From contig CM075102.1 in assembly GCA_037576195.1 (NCBI GenBank), forward strand, positions 124,001-188,000: a stretch of DNA of 64,000 nt, given 5' to 3'. A model generated the notes under the pieces. It did no database searches and was not told the DNA's origin. It saw only the letters and a list, made by a program, of their open reading frames with translations. Positions within the stretch are counted from its first letter, which is position 1, and each line of letters opens with the position of its first letter. Origin of the DNA: Phytoseiulus persimilis. Its lineage: Eukaryota; Arthropoda; Arachnida; Mesostigmata; Phytoseiidae. A program made the translations under genes and the position numbers. Positions 45,170 to 55,960 of the stretch are shown here, piece after piece.

Positions 45170-48100
45170 ATGGCGGCTGAAGAGGTCGTCGTGATGCGTT
45201 GGCCACTTCACTCGGGCGAGCTCCTGCAGAATCTATCTGCCATGCGAGAGCGAGGAGAAATGAACGACGTCACGTTGATTACTCCCGATGGGAGTGTTGA
45301 AGCTCATCGTGTCATCTTGGCGGCTAGCTCCGAATTTCTTCGCGACCTGCTCAGAAAAGTATGAACCGATTCGAGTCCGATCCGAGGAGACCGCAAGTTC
45401 CTGGGGAAGACAGTTTCCATATTCTTATCATTGAAGTATAGTCACAACGAGCATTGTGGAACCTGCGAAATACCTGCTCCGAATTCGAGAGCTTTCATGA
45501 AGAGAGTCGTGCTGCATCGTGATCCGAGCATACGACCGTGGTCGGTTCGTTGTGACGAGACGTTCGCTGTAACGAAGTTCATTGAACTCATGTCCTTTTC
45601 TCCGAGCAGAGTCCGGCTTTCGTTCCCTGTTCAGTAGTTCTCAGGGACATAACTATGGCCCAGCTGAGTCTCGTGCTTGATTTCGTGTACAAGGGCGAGT
45701 TGGCCGTCCTCAAAACCCAGCTCAACGACTTGGCCAGAGCCTGCGACTACCTCCAAATAAAAACCTGTTTGTCTTCGCTGGAAACGACTGAAGGTAAGAG
45801 TGGATCTGCTGATATCCGAACGGAAGTCATGAGTCATGAGCGACCATGCGCGGAGCGAAATCGCTTCAGGGTTCCATACACCAAAATTTCTAGCTGTGAT
45901 CGAGAGATTTTCCCCAATAGACGGGCTAGAAAACAACGGGTACGCCCTTCCAACATAGGAACCATAGATTGAACGATGCTCTTTAATCAACGGCCATAGA
46001 TATAAGGACCTCTGATAGAAGGACGGAGTTTTTGAGATTTGGATCTGATCAGGCATGCCCTTCAAGTGGAAACAATATAGTATTTCCAAGACACAGATTC
46101 TTCCGGAACTACAGATGCGTGTCAACTGTACGGCGAGGACAACAACGAAAGCGGCGGAAACGACAACGATTGCGGTGATAATGAGAACGAGAACGGTGAT
46201 CATGACAACGCAGGAGAAGACGACGAAGATGACGAAGACGACAGTTTCATCGAGCGACAGCCCGAAGGCAAGGACACGACAACCAAAGCCTCTTGGAGAG
46301 CGAAAGCGAAGCCGAGCGCTGAACTCTCTGCGAATGAACCAGCCCCCGATAAAATACCGATCAGTGCTGAAGATGTAGACATGGAGGAGCTCCACAGTTC
46401 AGCGGTAACTTACGAAGTTATCACGTATGAAGACGTCAAAGACGAGGTTGCTGCCGCCGACGAGGTGAAACCGAAGTCGAGGCAAAGCTATGCGAAGAAA
46501 GCTCGCCTTTCAATCGTGGGTGAGTATCGCGTTGAGCAGGTCCTTGATCTCGGATGGAGTTCCTTGAACCAAGAATCAGATCAGATTCTATCTGACCTCC
46601 TCCAGGCGACAAGCGAGTTTACACGCTCGATGACGAGAAGCTCGCGAATGATTCATCCTCGCAAATGGGTCCTGATCGGCGATACTGTCGCGAATGCCGG
46701 ATCACTCTTAGCTATCCCAAAGAATTCCGAGAACACCGGAAACAGTGGCATGCGTTGATGTGTGCGCGCTGCGATTTCCGTGCGACCAAGGAATCCACCG
46801 TGCGGGAACACTTCGAAAAAGTACGTTGCTCATCCGACCACCGTATAAGCTTCGACTCGGTCATGAACCTTGCTTAGAATCTCCGGCTATTTGATCTTTG
46901 CATCAAACCCCATTGCTTCCCAGGTTCATGAGAATATCCGGAGATTCAGTTGCGACGCCTGCCCTTTCCAATGCAAAGACCGAGCTACGTTATTGAATCA
47001 CTCCAGGAGACATACGAATGAAAAACCCTACGAATGCGGGTAGGTTCACACTACAGAACTTTTTCATGCCCAACTATTTCTAGAGACGAAAAACAAGCGG
47101 CAGGATGATTCGCAGAGCAAAATGCCAGCGTGAGGTGACGAGATGCATCGGCGTCATACAAATATCAGTGGAGGATCCTGGGCCTCACGCCCCCCAGAAT
47201 CAGGCCACGTTCTGCGATGTCAATCGGGCAGAAGTAACGAAATTGATCGCCCATGGTCAAGAACAGATTAGGAAACAAGCGTTGCTGCGTCGGGGAACTC
47301 AGTTTACGTTTCGCTCAGGTACTGCGACTACAAATCAGCACAATCAGCTTCCATGAAACAGCATGTGACTTTGCACGAAAACGTAGAGAGCAGGCCTTTT
47401 CCCTGCGATGAGTGCACCAGGCATCCCATTTCGTTCGGCTCACGGTGAGTAGAATTGGTTTCTGCTCAGGATCGTCCGATCTTCAGGAAGCGGTTCTCGT
47501 TGGTCGATGTTACACTGTTTTTCCAGACTAATTTCAGACTCATCGACCAATCGGGATTCGCCGATGAGTCTGAAATTCGAGTAGCTACCTGTGTACTCAG
47601 AGCGATTGTCTGATGCTCCCGGAAGTGAATGATCGATCCTCAACGATAACTCCTTCAAAATCGTTCAAGGGCCGCTTTGACGAAGCACAAGAAAGCTCAT
47701 CACTAGAGCTGAAGAGTTGAGGTATCAAAAAGTCGAGAGGGCAAGGATCACCGAGAAAAGCTTCATGAATACGCGGAGCTCAGCTCACTCTGTTCATCGG
47801 AGTTACCAATCGCGTTACACAACAGAATCATGTGAGATTTTGCGTTTGGGACTGCCAGAAACTTATTTCATTACGCTGAGAACGTCTCGTATTTCGGAAG
47901 GGGGAAATCTCACGTCAACGCTCACTACAGCGGCATACCAAAACGGAGGCACGTCGACTACTCTTCTGCGAGCTGCGTTCTGTAATCACCCTCGCTTCGG
48001 ATATGACGCGAACCCATGCAAATGATGGGTTCTGCCAATGCATCAGCTCGACGCGTCGACTGGTCAACGGGAATTTCGGGCTGGAATCTCCCAGAGCAGT

Positions 48101-48292
48101 GAATCCAGGCAACAGATCCAGTCAGAGAAACGCTGTATCCACGCCGAACTAGGTATTCAGGACCTGAACTTCTTAGCTCTACTCCACAAAACCGCGGAAT
48201 TCACGACACTCGCAATGATTCCGAGCGATATAGCTCCTACTGTCTGTCAAAGCCTCCAATTGTCTATCAAGGAAGCTACCCAGTTCGGATAG
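45170..48292 (+). CDS. BTB/POZ C2H2 zinc-finger protein, 6 clear exons plus unresolved 3' end
   Basis: A nuclear DNA-binding regulator of the BTB-ZF class. Confident exons: 45170-45358, 45610-45793, 46097-46519, 46606-46820, 46924-47039, 47319-47444, phases closing. The BTB domain spans exons 1-2 (RWPLHSGELLQNLSAMRERG, DVTLITPDGSVEAHRVILAA, then VVLRDITMAQLSLVLDFVYK). Exon 3 is a very acidic linker (GEDDEDDEDD). Exons 4-6 encode C2H2 fingers: CRECRITLSYPKEFREH, CDACPFQCKD...HSRRHTNEKPYEC with a TGEKP-like linker, and CDYKSAQSASMKQHVTLH, then CDECTRHPISFGS. The end is unresolved. One choice is a short exon 47931-47985 to TAA. The other is an exon opening near 48113 and ending at the TAG 48290-48292, whose frame (AELGIQDLNFLALLHKTAEF...) looks coding. 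I extend the call to the latter. Fingers in exon 6 are incomplete without a further exon. Confidence 0.85.
47530..47577. other. Perfect 16-bp stem hairpin, 16-nt loop
   Basis: AATTTCAGACTCATCG (47530-47545) is followed after 16 bases by its exact reverse complement CGATGAGTCTGAAATT (47562-47577). It lies downstream of exon 6 of the BTB-ZF gene, within what is probably an intron. It is shorter than a typical microRNA precursor stem. Confidence 0.8.
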
Positions 48293-48473
48293 TATGCCTG
48301 AGAGTTTGTTCATTCGACCGATACCTGCTCGAAGAAGGTGTCTGCTCGATAAGTGAGAGAGAAAAGAAATAGAGAAATAGAGAGAGCGGCGGGAGTCGAA
48401 ACGTGATAATTGTGCTCAGAATTATGTGTCTGCTTCACACGAGAAGTCTTCCCAGCACCCGGAACCTATTGAT

Positions 48474-48500
48474 AATAAAGGTGGACTTGTCGCAAATAAA
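48474..48500 (+). terminator. Poly(A) signals for the BTB-ZF gene
   Basis: Two AATAAA copies on the plus strand, at 48474-48479 and 48495-48500, about 180-205 bases after the TAG at 48290. Confidence 0.6.
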
Positions 48501-48505
48501 CCTTT

Positions 48506-48511
48506 TTTATT
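48506..48511 (-). terminator. Poly(A) signal of SELENOT
   Basis: AATAAA on the minus strand, about 300 bases after the SELENOT stop and just beyond the candidate SECIS. It lies within a dozen bases of the plus-strand signals, so the two transcripts end tail-to-tail and probably overlap. Confidence 0.65.
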
Positions 48512-48575
48512 TTTCGCCGAGAAACGAGTCCGACCGCATTGATAAGTTTCCCCAGATGACTAAGGCTCGTTGCAA

Positions 48576-48642
48576 TGACGGAAGACCCTCCAGCTCAGTT
48601 CGCCTCGCGGTTTAGAACTGGGCCTTCATTCCGCTTCCTTCA
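48576..48642 (-). promoter_or_regulatory. Candidate SECIS element in the SELENOT 3' UTR
   Basis: On the minus strand a lower stem (GGAAG with CTTCC) leads to the quartet ATGA at 48626-48629. An upper stem GGC-x-CAGTTC pairs with GAACTG-x-GCT. The apical loop starts TAAACC, with the unpaired A residues 12 bases after ATGA. The returning strand gives GGAG, supplying the GA of the quartet. ATGA...AA...GA with this spacing is the SECIS consensus. It lies about 170-235 bases after the stop codon, where a eukaryotic SECIS is expected. In the cell it would recruit SBP2 and eEFSec so that the upstream in-frame TGA is read as selenocysteine. Confidence 0.75.
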
Positions 48643-48811
48643 AAGCTGTAAGCGAAAGAACATACCGATGTCACTTCAGAAGATCTCGAGGGAATGGGAT
48701 TGAAAGGTTGATGCAAATGCCCTATAGATCAAAATCGGGAAACCAAGATTCGCAGCACAACCGTCAATGTTCCTCGGAGACAGTTTTAATGGAGGAATAA
48801 CTCACACAACA

Positions 48812-49980
48812 TCAGAGCAATTGCTTCACATCGAAGCTTTCGGTGCCTGAAAACAGCGTATTCCTCCTTTCGTCGATCATGTTGAAGAGCTCCGCAAGTT
48901 CGGGGACTCTCCCAGTTCGTATTTTCGACCAAAGCAGATCTTCGTTCAGGTAGATTTCGAAGGCGCCAGTCGAGATCAATTGCGTCTCAATCATTCCAGA
49001 GAAGAAGAAGAGCATGAGACAACCATATGTCTGAAACAGTCCGATTCGTTGAGTGGGACAAGGCGCTGATTTTATGTTCCGGAAACATGTCACAGAAACT
49101 TGAATCTTACTTTGTTATTGAGCAACCAATTATACACCCCAGGCGTCTGCACTTGGAACCAGTCGAACGGATTCATCCCAGAAATAACCAGCACGATTAG
49201 CAGCAACTTCGTCAAACTGAGTGAATGCGCTATTTGGTTCCTGCAACGAACTCAGAATCAAATGTCTGCTAGATGTCGGCCTAGCTCTTGCCTCGCTGCT
49301 GCTAGGAGATCGACCGATTCCAACGTGAGTTCGAGCGGGAACCCTCCGAAAGTTTCGGTGAATCGAGCTCCCGCTCGGAAGAATGGAGAACTTTTTCCGG
49401 CGTCTCTGTTAGGGGAAGGAAATCCGCGGCACGAGGCAATGGGTGGTCAGTCCGCTAACCTTGGGAACGGTGGCAGGTAAGTGTCCCCTACTATTCTTAT
49501 GTCGGGATAACGACGCTGAAGGATCTCTGCATATTGTTGAAAGGCACCTTTGTATCCTCATGAAACGCTGTAACAATGGATATCAATTTTTTTTCCTGTA
49601 TTCTCGAAGCGATGATCTGCATAACGGCAGGCTTCAACGGCTTTAGTGCGGCCATCCGAAGTACTGGGTGCAGCGATATCAACTGACTCTCAACCGTCCG
49701 TCGTCGCTCGTCGAGCTCGACTCCGGGAGCGGCAAATCATCAAATTTCGCTCTCGCCGCGGCAGTCGAGTCGTCGCTGACTTAGCGAGTACTCACCAGTA
49801 CAGGAATGTTATCTGAGGAATGTCCGGTGAGCCAGACAGCTCCATTTTCAGTTTCGGAATGGACTTTTCGACTGCGTCTTCCATGATTGCTCCGTCCTCG
49901 CGCGGTCTAAAGAGATCAACGATACCCGCGCCGACGACTAGTAGAGCGACCCATATCAGTATCTTGTTTTCCTGAGGCAT
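48812..49980 (-). CDS. SELENOT: Selenoprotein T (selenocysteine encoded by TGA), 4 exons
   Basis: A thioredoxin-like ER-membrane oxidoreductase. Exons (minus): 49796-49980, 49460-49567, 49111-49240, 48812-49030. Phases close only if the TGA at 49558-49560 is read through, giving 213 aa (family about 195-210). The N-terminus is a signal/anchor helix (ILIWVALLVVGAGIVDLF). The split codon TG|C joins exons 1 and 2 to form FLYCVSUGYKGAFQQYAEIL, the CxxU redox motif (C62, U65). Then come RRYPDIRIVGDTYLPPFPR, the hydrophobic KLLLIVLVISGMNPFDWF segment, VYNWLLNNK, and the C-terminal FFFSGMIETQLISTGAFEIY, LWSKIRTGRVPE and LFNMIDERRN. All follow vertebrate SELENOT in order. The start ATG at 49980 directly precedes the signal helix. 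A candidate SECIS lies in the 3' UTR. Confidence 0.95.
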
Positions 49981-50127
49981 TCCGAGTCCTCTGGGCCACG
50001 AGACACGACTGCCGCGCGCAAACGCTTCGATCTGACTCGGATTACGCCGATGTCCCAGCCCCGCTACACTATAACATCGATGTAGGTGGCTTTTCACAGG
50101 TAGTCGACCGAACGTCAGCCTGACCAA

Positions 50128-53100
50128 CGTTGTTGTTCGCTTTGTGTTGTTACAGGCGGCTACTGCCTTTCTGTATCGGAGTTAGGGAATAAGTGGGAGA
50201 GGGAAAGATACTCTGACAGCCGCCCCGCTGTTTCGTCTGCTAGGAACGCTGCGCGCCAGTTGAAGCGGATCAAAGAATCTTTGTACATGGGCCTCGCGAC
50301 CATTGGCGTGGCCAGGATTTCCGCGCGTTCTACCTCACCCTAGAGGAACCTTCCCTTCATACATTGGGAATCAATGGAATCCATCCGAATCCATGGGCCA
50401 TTCATGGAGTTTAATGAGAACGGTAGTATCGCCTTGTGACGAACAACAGGAGCTTGGCTTCGACTTGAAAGCTCGGAAGCTCTCCAATAATGTATCCACA
50501 TGCGTGGTATCGCGTCAGTTCTCTAATACCTGAGGGCGGATCGGAGCTCCCCGAAAGTCAATATTCTCTCAAGGCGCTTGATGAGTGGTGGCTCGATGAA
50601 CATGATTGACGATTCTATCCGCTGGTGTGAACTTGAGTCCATGGAGGGGGGCGGGGAGACTATTGTCCTGGTTGCCCCAAGGTGTATACGTGCCTGCTTG
50701 CGACGGCTCCGATCTAACCCTCAACGAAGCATCAGCACTCCGAACAGCCATCACGAAATCATTTAGGACAGTCGAGACGGTTGATAGCTTTCTCCGTGGG
50801 CTGCCTGAACGAGATGGTTGCGACTCTCATCCAGGCCTGACCGAGCAGCAGCGGGGGCACCGTTTCTCGCTTCCCCCTGGAGCTCCTGAAGTTCATCAAC
50901 TAGTTAATATCGACATCGGCGTCCTAAACATCGTCATTCCCCCCGCCTCCCTCTGCTTGCAGCTATTAGTTCGGCAACTGCGGGAGAAGCTTGAGAATAT
51001 TCAAGAAAACTTACGATGCCCGTACCTGTTTTTCCTTCCTCTCTTTCCCCACCTTCTTCCACTCATTTCCCTCATTTCACTTACCCGATCGCTCACCCTC
51101 TCGTTCGTCACGTCGGTCGCCGGATCGATCAAACGATGCTCACGAATCAGCTCATCCTCACAGTAGACAGAGGAATTCCTCCTACAACGACGATCGAGCT
51201 GCATCTGAATGTGATGAGTTGAAACCAGAGTGCGTGTCGTTTTGCTTTCCAGAAGAACCCGCTGCGATGCGATAACCACAGCCTCAATTACGGTGGTGCG
51301 GAATTTCGTTCAACAATAAGAGAGACTAACACGGCTCTCGTCAAGCGATCGGGATGCCTGGCAGTAGTTTCCTCCTTCCCTGGATGGCACAGGGAACAAA
51401 GACCCGCTGGGCCGCTGTTGCCACAAGGAGCGAGGTGTGCAGTTTCTTGACCTCTTCTTCCCTTCCTTGTGAAAGGCTGAAACCGCTGCCGCCGCTGGTT
51501 ACGGCACTTCTTCAGTCTCTTCTGATCTCACAAAACGAGGGCGTGCCCGATGCGATCCGGCGTTTCAATCCGTCTGACATTTCAACACAGCCACAGTCGG
51601 CCCCATGTCGCCCGCGATCTTCCGAAGAGCGGATCGAAAACCCCAGCTTCGTGTGATGTCTTGCTCTGAGGAGGAGGAAAAGGAGTGCTTCTCACTCGAC
51701 GGTGTCCCGGTTATGTGCAAGAGATGCTCGGTTCCTGTGGAAATCAATGTCCGAAGTGGATCGAGGACGCTCTCTGAGCACCGCAATCCAGCTATTCGGT
51801 TTTCCCCTCGAAGTCCTTCCGGTCGCTTTGCGGTTTCCAACAAAGAACAGTTCGGGTGATTGAGAGCTCTAATGATGGATATCATCGGTTCAGAACAGAG
51901 CTCTCCCAATGAATCTCAGCGAATCGCCTGTTTCGCTTCTCTCCGACAAAGATCACGATCAGCACCAACGACGGGGGTCGGGCCGTCTGCTCTGGCGGAC
52001 GGCGGACCATCCAGCTCGGGTTCTGACCGTCTGTTCTCCAACATTCCTAGCGCCTCGTTCCATTCGCTCCCCTGGAGCGTGTGCGATGCAAATCGTTCTT
52101 CCTTTCCGAGCGGCTCGTCGCTGCTCCGGGTCTCCGTTCCGGAGAGTCGCTTACTCGGATCTATTCTCGCATGGGGGGAGGGATGAGTTACGCCGCGATG
52201 TTGGTTCCCCGCCTCTCTCGGTTCAGTGTCGTATCGGGACCCATGCGCGAACCAACAGTCCTGTGAACCGGGATCTCAGAATTTCTAATTTCCTTCGCGC
52301 TCAGAAAAATCGCAAAAAGTGGAGGGTCTCGCAGCGCCCTCTAACGGATGTTGGAATGTAAACACATTAAAGAAAACTGCTGCTGGCTACGGCCGATCCA
52401 TCCGATGGTTGCAGATCCAGCAAGGCATTCTACAACCAACAGAAGACCGTGTATGACTTTCGCAAACTCATCCTTGACAACGATCGTCGCCTCAGGAACG
52501 AGGAACAGTGCGAAAAGCATTGTGCGTTATCGCGAGTTCTGCCGCACTACTCAAGACCTTGAGTGCTGTACGCCAAACTTCCGCTCCACTACAGCGATCG
52601 TAAGTAGAACCGTCAGGTTGGTGTAGTCCCATTTTAAACAAAAGGAACGTCCTCGAAGTCACCGAGGAGAGACCATGGAATGTAAATTGGTTTCGCTCAT
52701 TGATTCGGGCGTTGACGTCGGTAGCAATGGGAGCCTGTATCAGCTGAAAAGATTTTTTGCATCGAGAAAACATATTTTGCGGGACAACGCTGCGTACAAT
52801 GTGAGTCATAAGATGGCAAACGGAGCGTTTGCTGATCGGCGCTTGATGTTGCCGGGCACGGTTTTCTGGACCTGGCAAACGGTGTTAGCTTCAGTTATTT
52901 TAGCATGAATCAAGAGCAGGAAGGAGAGCTGACAGAAACGTCTCAAGATTCGGTGGTTTTGCGCCCTTCAATTTTCTTCGGATGGTTTCTCATCGGCCTC
53001 GCTCCGGAAAATGGTGCTGACAGCTCTCGAACGGTCTTCTTGATCATTTACTGTTTGCATCTGGAGCTTGTGACGAATGGGGATCACCGGATGTGAGGAT

Positions 53101-54469
53101 CTCCATCGATCCGTGGCTTATTTCGACGCCGGCCTGCGAACAGCGCTCTCAAACATGAATTCGTTCGCTGACAGAGAGCGATGACATGGAAGAGCTGAAT
53201 CGAGATGTTCAGTGAGTGCAGTGTGCATTCTACGCTGAGCTCGAAGAAAAGCTGTGCTCCAGGAGAGAAATACGAGTGAGGGGAGACCGCGCTGGCCGAA
53301 AACTGTGTGTGGTTCGGGATCTCTCAAACTTATGGAGATGAGTGATACCCACCGCAACTCGGTTGAACCCCCTTTGCATTTCCGGCTCTCACCGTCATCT
53401 TCTTGTTGAGACAGAGAGACGGCTGCCATCAATAAGCCGCCACTGTAATCTTCAGTGCGCTGTACAAAGTGGAAACGAGAGGATTTTGTTCACCATTTTC
53501 GACGTGATGGCTGATGGCCCTCTCTTCTCTGTGTTTTGATCATGTTGATCCGCCAATGGCCGCGGACGAAAGTTTTCGGTTTCGTTTCGGGCTTTCGAGG
53601 AGAAATTCAATACCAACTCGGTACTCTTGAGGGTCCAATCGCCCGATTGGAGAATCGCGATCACCGTTACCCTGTTTGGCGGAGGCGAAGGAGCGACGCA
53701 GTTGAGACTGTGCTCGGCATTCTCAGAACGGACGATGATTCGTGATCTCTAAACGTCGATCCGGAACCGCTTCCACAATCTCGATTCCTGGAGAGAAGAT
53801 TTCCCTCTCTATTGTTGGGAAATCGTGTGGTCGAAACGTTCGGGGTCTTCTTGCCTTCTCCCTCCACGGGCAAGGTTTCTGTTTATCCGACAGGAAATCG
53901 TGTCGAGTCCGATAAGTGGAAGCCGCCATCCATTCACTAGTTCTGTTCGGACGTGTACCCTGAGAACAGACGAGCGATTGCCGGAGTGCTCCGAAGCAGT
54001 TTCTTCGACTTTGGCTCACGCCCACGGCTATTTCGGGAGATTTCTCTCTTCCCCCCGAGTCGGGCCGGGGATCTTTTCAGTTATGTGGCTACGAGGTTTT
54101 GAGTCATTTCGTCGCCTTCGTGGGCAAAGCTATCGGCAGTATGCTCTACTCTCAAGTTCTGGACGCCGCTCCAGACAGTCCGGTTCTCGTTGATTCGGCC
54201 AGCTTCGTAGATCTCGACTCGGCGCTAAGAATGCTGCGATAAGTCAGGATGCAGGGTGAAACTCTGGCGGAGCTTATTTGAACACTCACTGAACATGAGT
54301 GTAGATGCGACTCAGTCGAGAGTGAGTCGGGCCCTTCGAACAGAGACATCCTATTATATGATGAATATGTATCCTCGACAACGACAGTTCTCGTTCATAC
54401 CGGACTCTACCTTTCAAGCTTCAGGTGTATTTTTGAAGGACGTTCGTAGCTTCAACCCAAGCTTCCAAC
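50128..54469. other. 4.3 kb without a confident gene
   Basis: Several plus-strand frames deserve mention but are not called. About 50146-50343 has SSARNAARQLKRIKESLYMG. 50606-51166 is 186 codons, with LTLNEASALRTAITKSF. 51605-51859 reads ECFSLDGVPVMCKRCSVPVE and then a Ser/Arg stretch SRTLSEHRN; the CxxC and later His weakly recall BED/CGGBP-type zinc fingers of transposon origin. 52675-52908 is also open. No splice-consistent gene could be built. The left end contains the SELENOT promoter and the right end that of PIP4P. Confidence 0.4.
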
Positions 54470-55960
54470 ATGCCGAGAGAGGAGCGGCAGGCTCTTCTTG
54501 GTGACAACCAACGCAATCAGTGCTATACTGACCAGAATTGTGAGTTCACCCTGGAGAATCGAGTCATGGTATGGTCTGATTCATGCAGATTGGATGATGG
54601 AGTCAATATTTCCGAACACGCTTTCAGCCGAGAGAAGCTCCGTTAGCGGCCGGCGCTATGAAGAGAATTTGGCTCAAGTCGAGTTGCCTTCGGCACTTAT
54701 GCACCAGTCGCCTCCCTACGGACCGAAAATTCCTTGCAAGGTATGTTCACGAGCACATCAGTCCCAGCGCCCGACCACGATGTCAGAGGAGAGAGAATCC
54801 TCAGGAAGATGGAGAACCCGTCTTTCCGCAAACCCTCCGTATTCACGAGGTTATCGGGATGGCTTCCGCCGATCAAACCTGACGTCTTCTCTCTCTCTTT
54901 CTCTCTCTTGCACTTCCTATCGATTGGATCGCTCTGCTACTAACGCGAACAGTGACTTGCAAGGGGAACTTCACCTCGTTCTCGAGGTTCGTTTGATCAG
55001 TTCGAGCAGAAGTCAACTTCCTCCTTACTGTTACAGGTTTGCGGAGAAATCATCGATCTCACTGATCGTATGGAGTCTCCTGTCGTCAAATGCTCCAAGT
55101 GCAAAGAAAGCACGGTAAATCCTTGAGTGGTTGCTCTTTCGAATCCTTATCCTGATATCTCGTATAAATGACCTGCCGATCATCTGCCTAACGTGATTCG
55201 TCTCCCACTTGAAGCCGATACGCCAAGCCCCGCCCGGTAAAAAATACATACGATGTACATGTCGCTGCTTGCTGATCTGTAAGGCCACCGCGCAAGTAAG
55301 TACCCTGCTTTTGGTCTCGAATCATGTGCTCCTGTGATCTTGGCTCAAGACCGTCAAGCCGTACATCGGACGTGACTGAGTGCAATTTCTTCCAGAGAGT
55401 TTCGTGTCCTCGAGGAGATTGTGGCCGAGTTCTGTCTCTGGCAGCGATCCATGACTCCTACGCTGGACTCTCTATGCCGGGGCTTTGCTCAGTCAGTTGC
55501 GGATATTGTGGTCAAGCATTCATGTTCAACACGCAAACCAATGCGCTCGCTCGGTGTCCAAACTGTCGGAAGGCAAGTTCCAGCTTGAATGAGGAATCCC
55601 CTCATGAGTTCGAAACTGGAGAGCAGTTCTACTCCCTACGACTTCCTCCGCGTGTCGAGCTGTTGTGTCCACGTGAGAGTACCATTGATGATGAAATTTT
55701 TCCAGGTGACTTCCGTCGGCGCAGAATTCGCTAGAAGTCGTGGCTTGGTCTATCTGATCCTGTCTCTTCTGTCGGCTATCATTGGAATCGCGGTGACTGT
55801 GGCCACGTACCGCGACGCAACTGTAGAGAAGGCTTGGCTCGGAGCCTACATCGTCTGCTTCCTCCTGTTCATCGTCTTGTTGCTGAGAGCCATGTATTAC
55901 TGCACGCTTAAAGTCTCCATTGTGAACGGTCACAGCAGTAACTTGGACGTCCATGTGTAA
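54470..55960 (+). CDS. PtdIns(4,5)P2 4-phosphatase (PIP4P/TMEM55), 6 exons
   Basis: A late-endosome/lysosome membrane protein that removes the 4-phosphate of PI(4,5)P2. Vertebrate TMEM55B also links lysosomes to dynein through JIP4. Exons: 54470-54539, 54628-54740, 55037-55114, 55215-55295, 55396-55572 and 55706-55960; phases close, 257 aa (human about 260-280). The N-terminus is cytosolic with a PPYGPKIPC stretch. A Cys-rich zinc-binding region follows: [67 protein letters not shown]. The CX5R phosphatase motif appears as CKATAQR across the exon 4/5 junction. Two C-terminal membrane helices ([39 protein letters not shown]) complete the family plan. Intron 5 starts with GC (AAG|GCAAGT), a non-canonical GC-AG intron. 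Exon 1 holds only 23 residues; further 5' non-coding exons are possible. Confidence 0.95.

Noticed and set aside
45170..45172. Alternative BTB-ZF start at 44963
   Set aside because: The upstream frame is open but its residues show no domain. BTB-ZF proteins normally begin just a few residues before the RW(P) motif, as the ATG at 45170 does.
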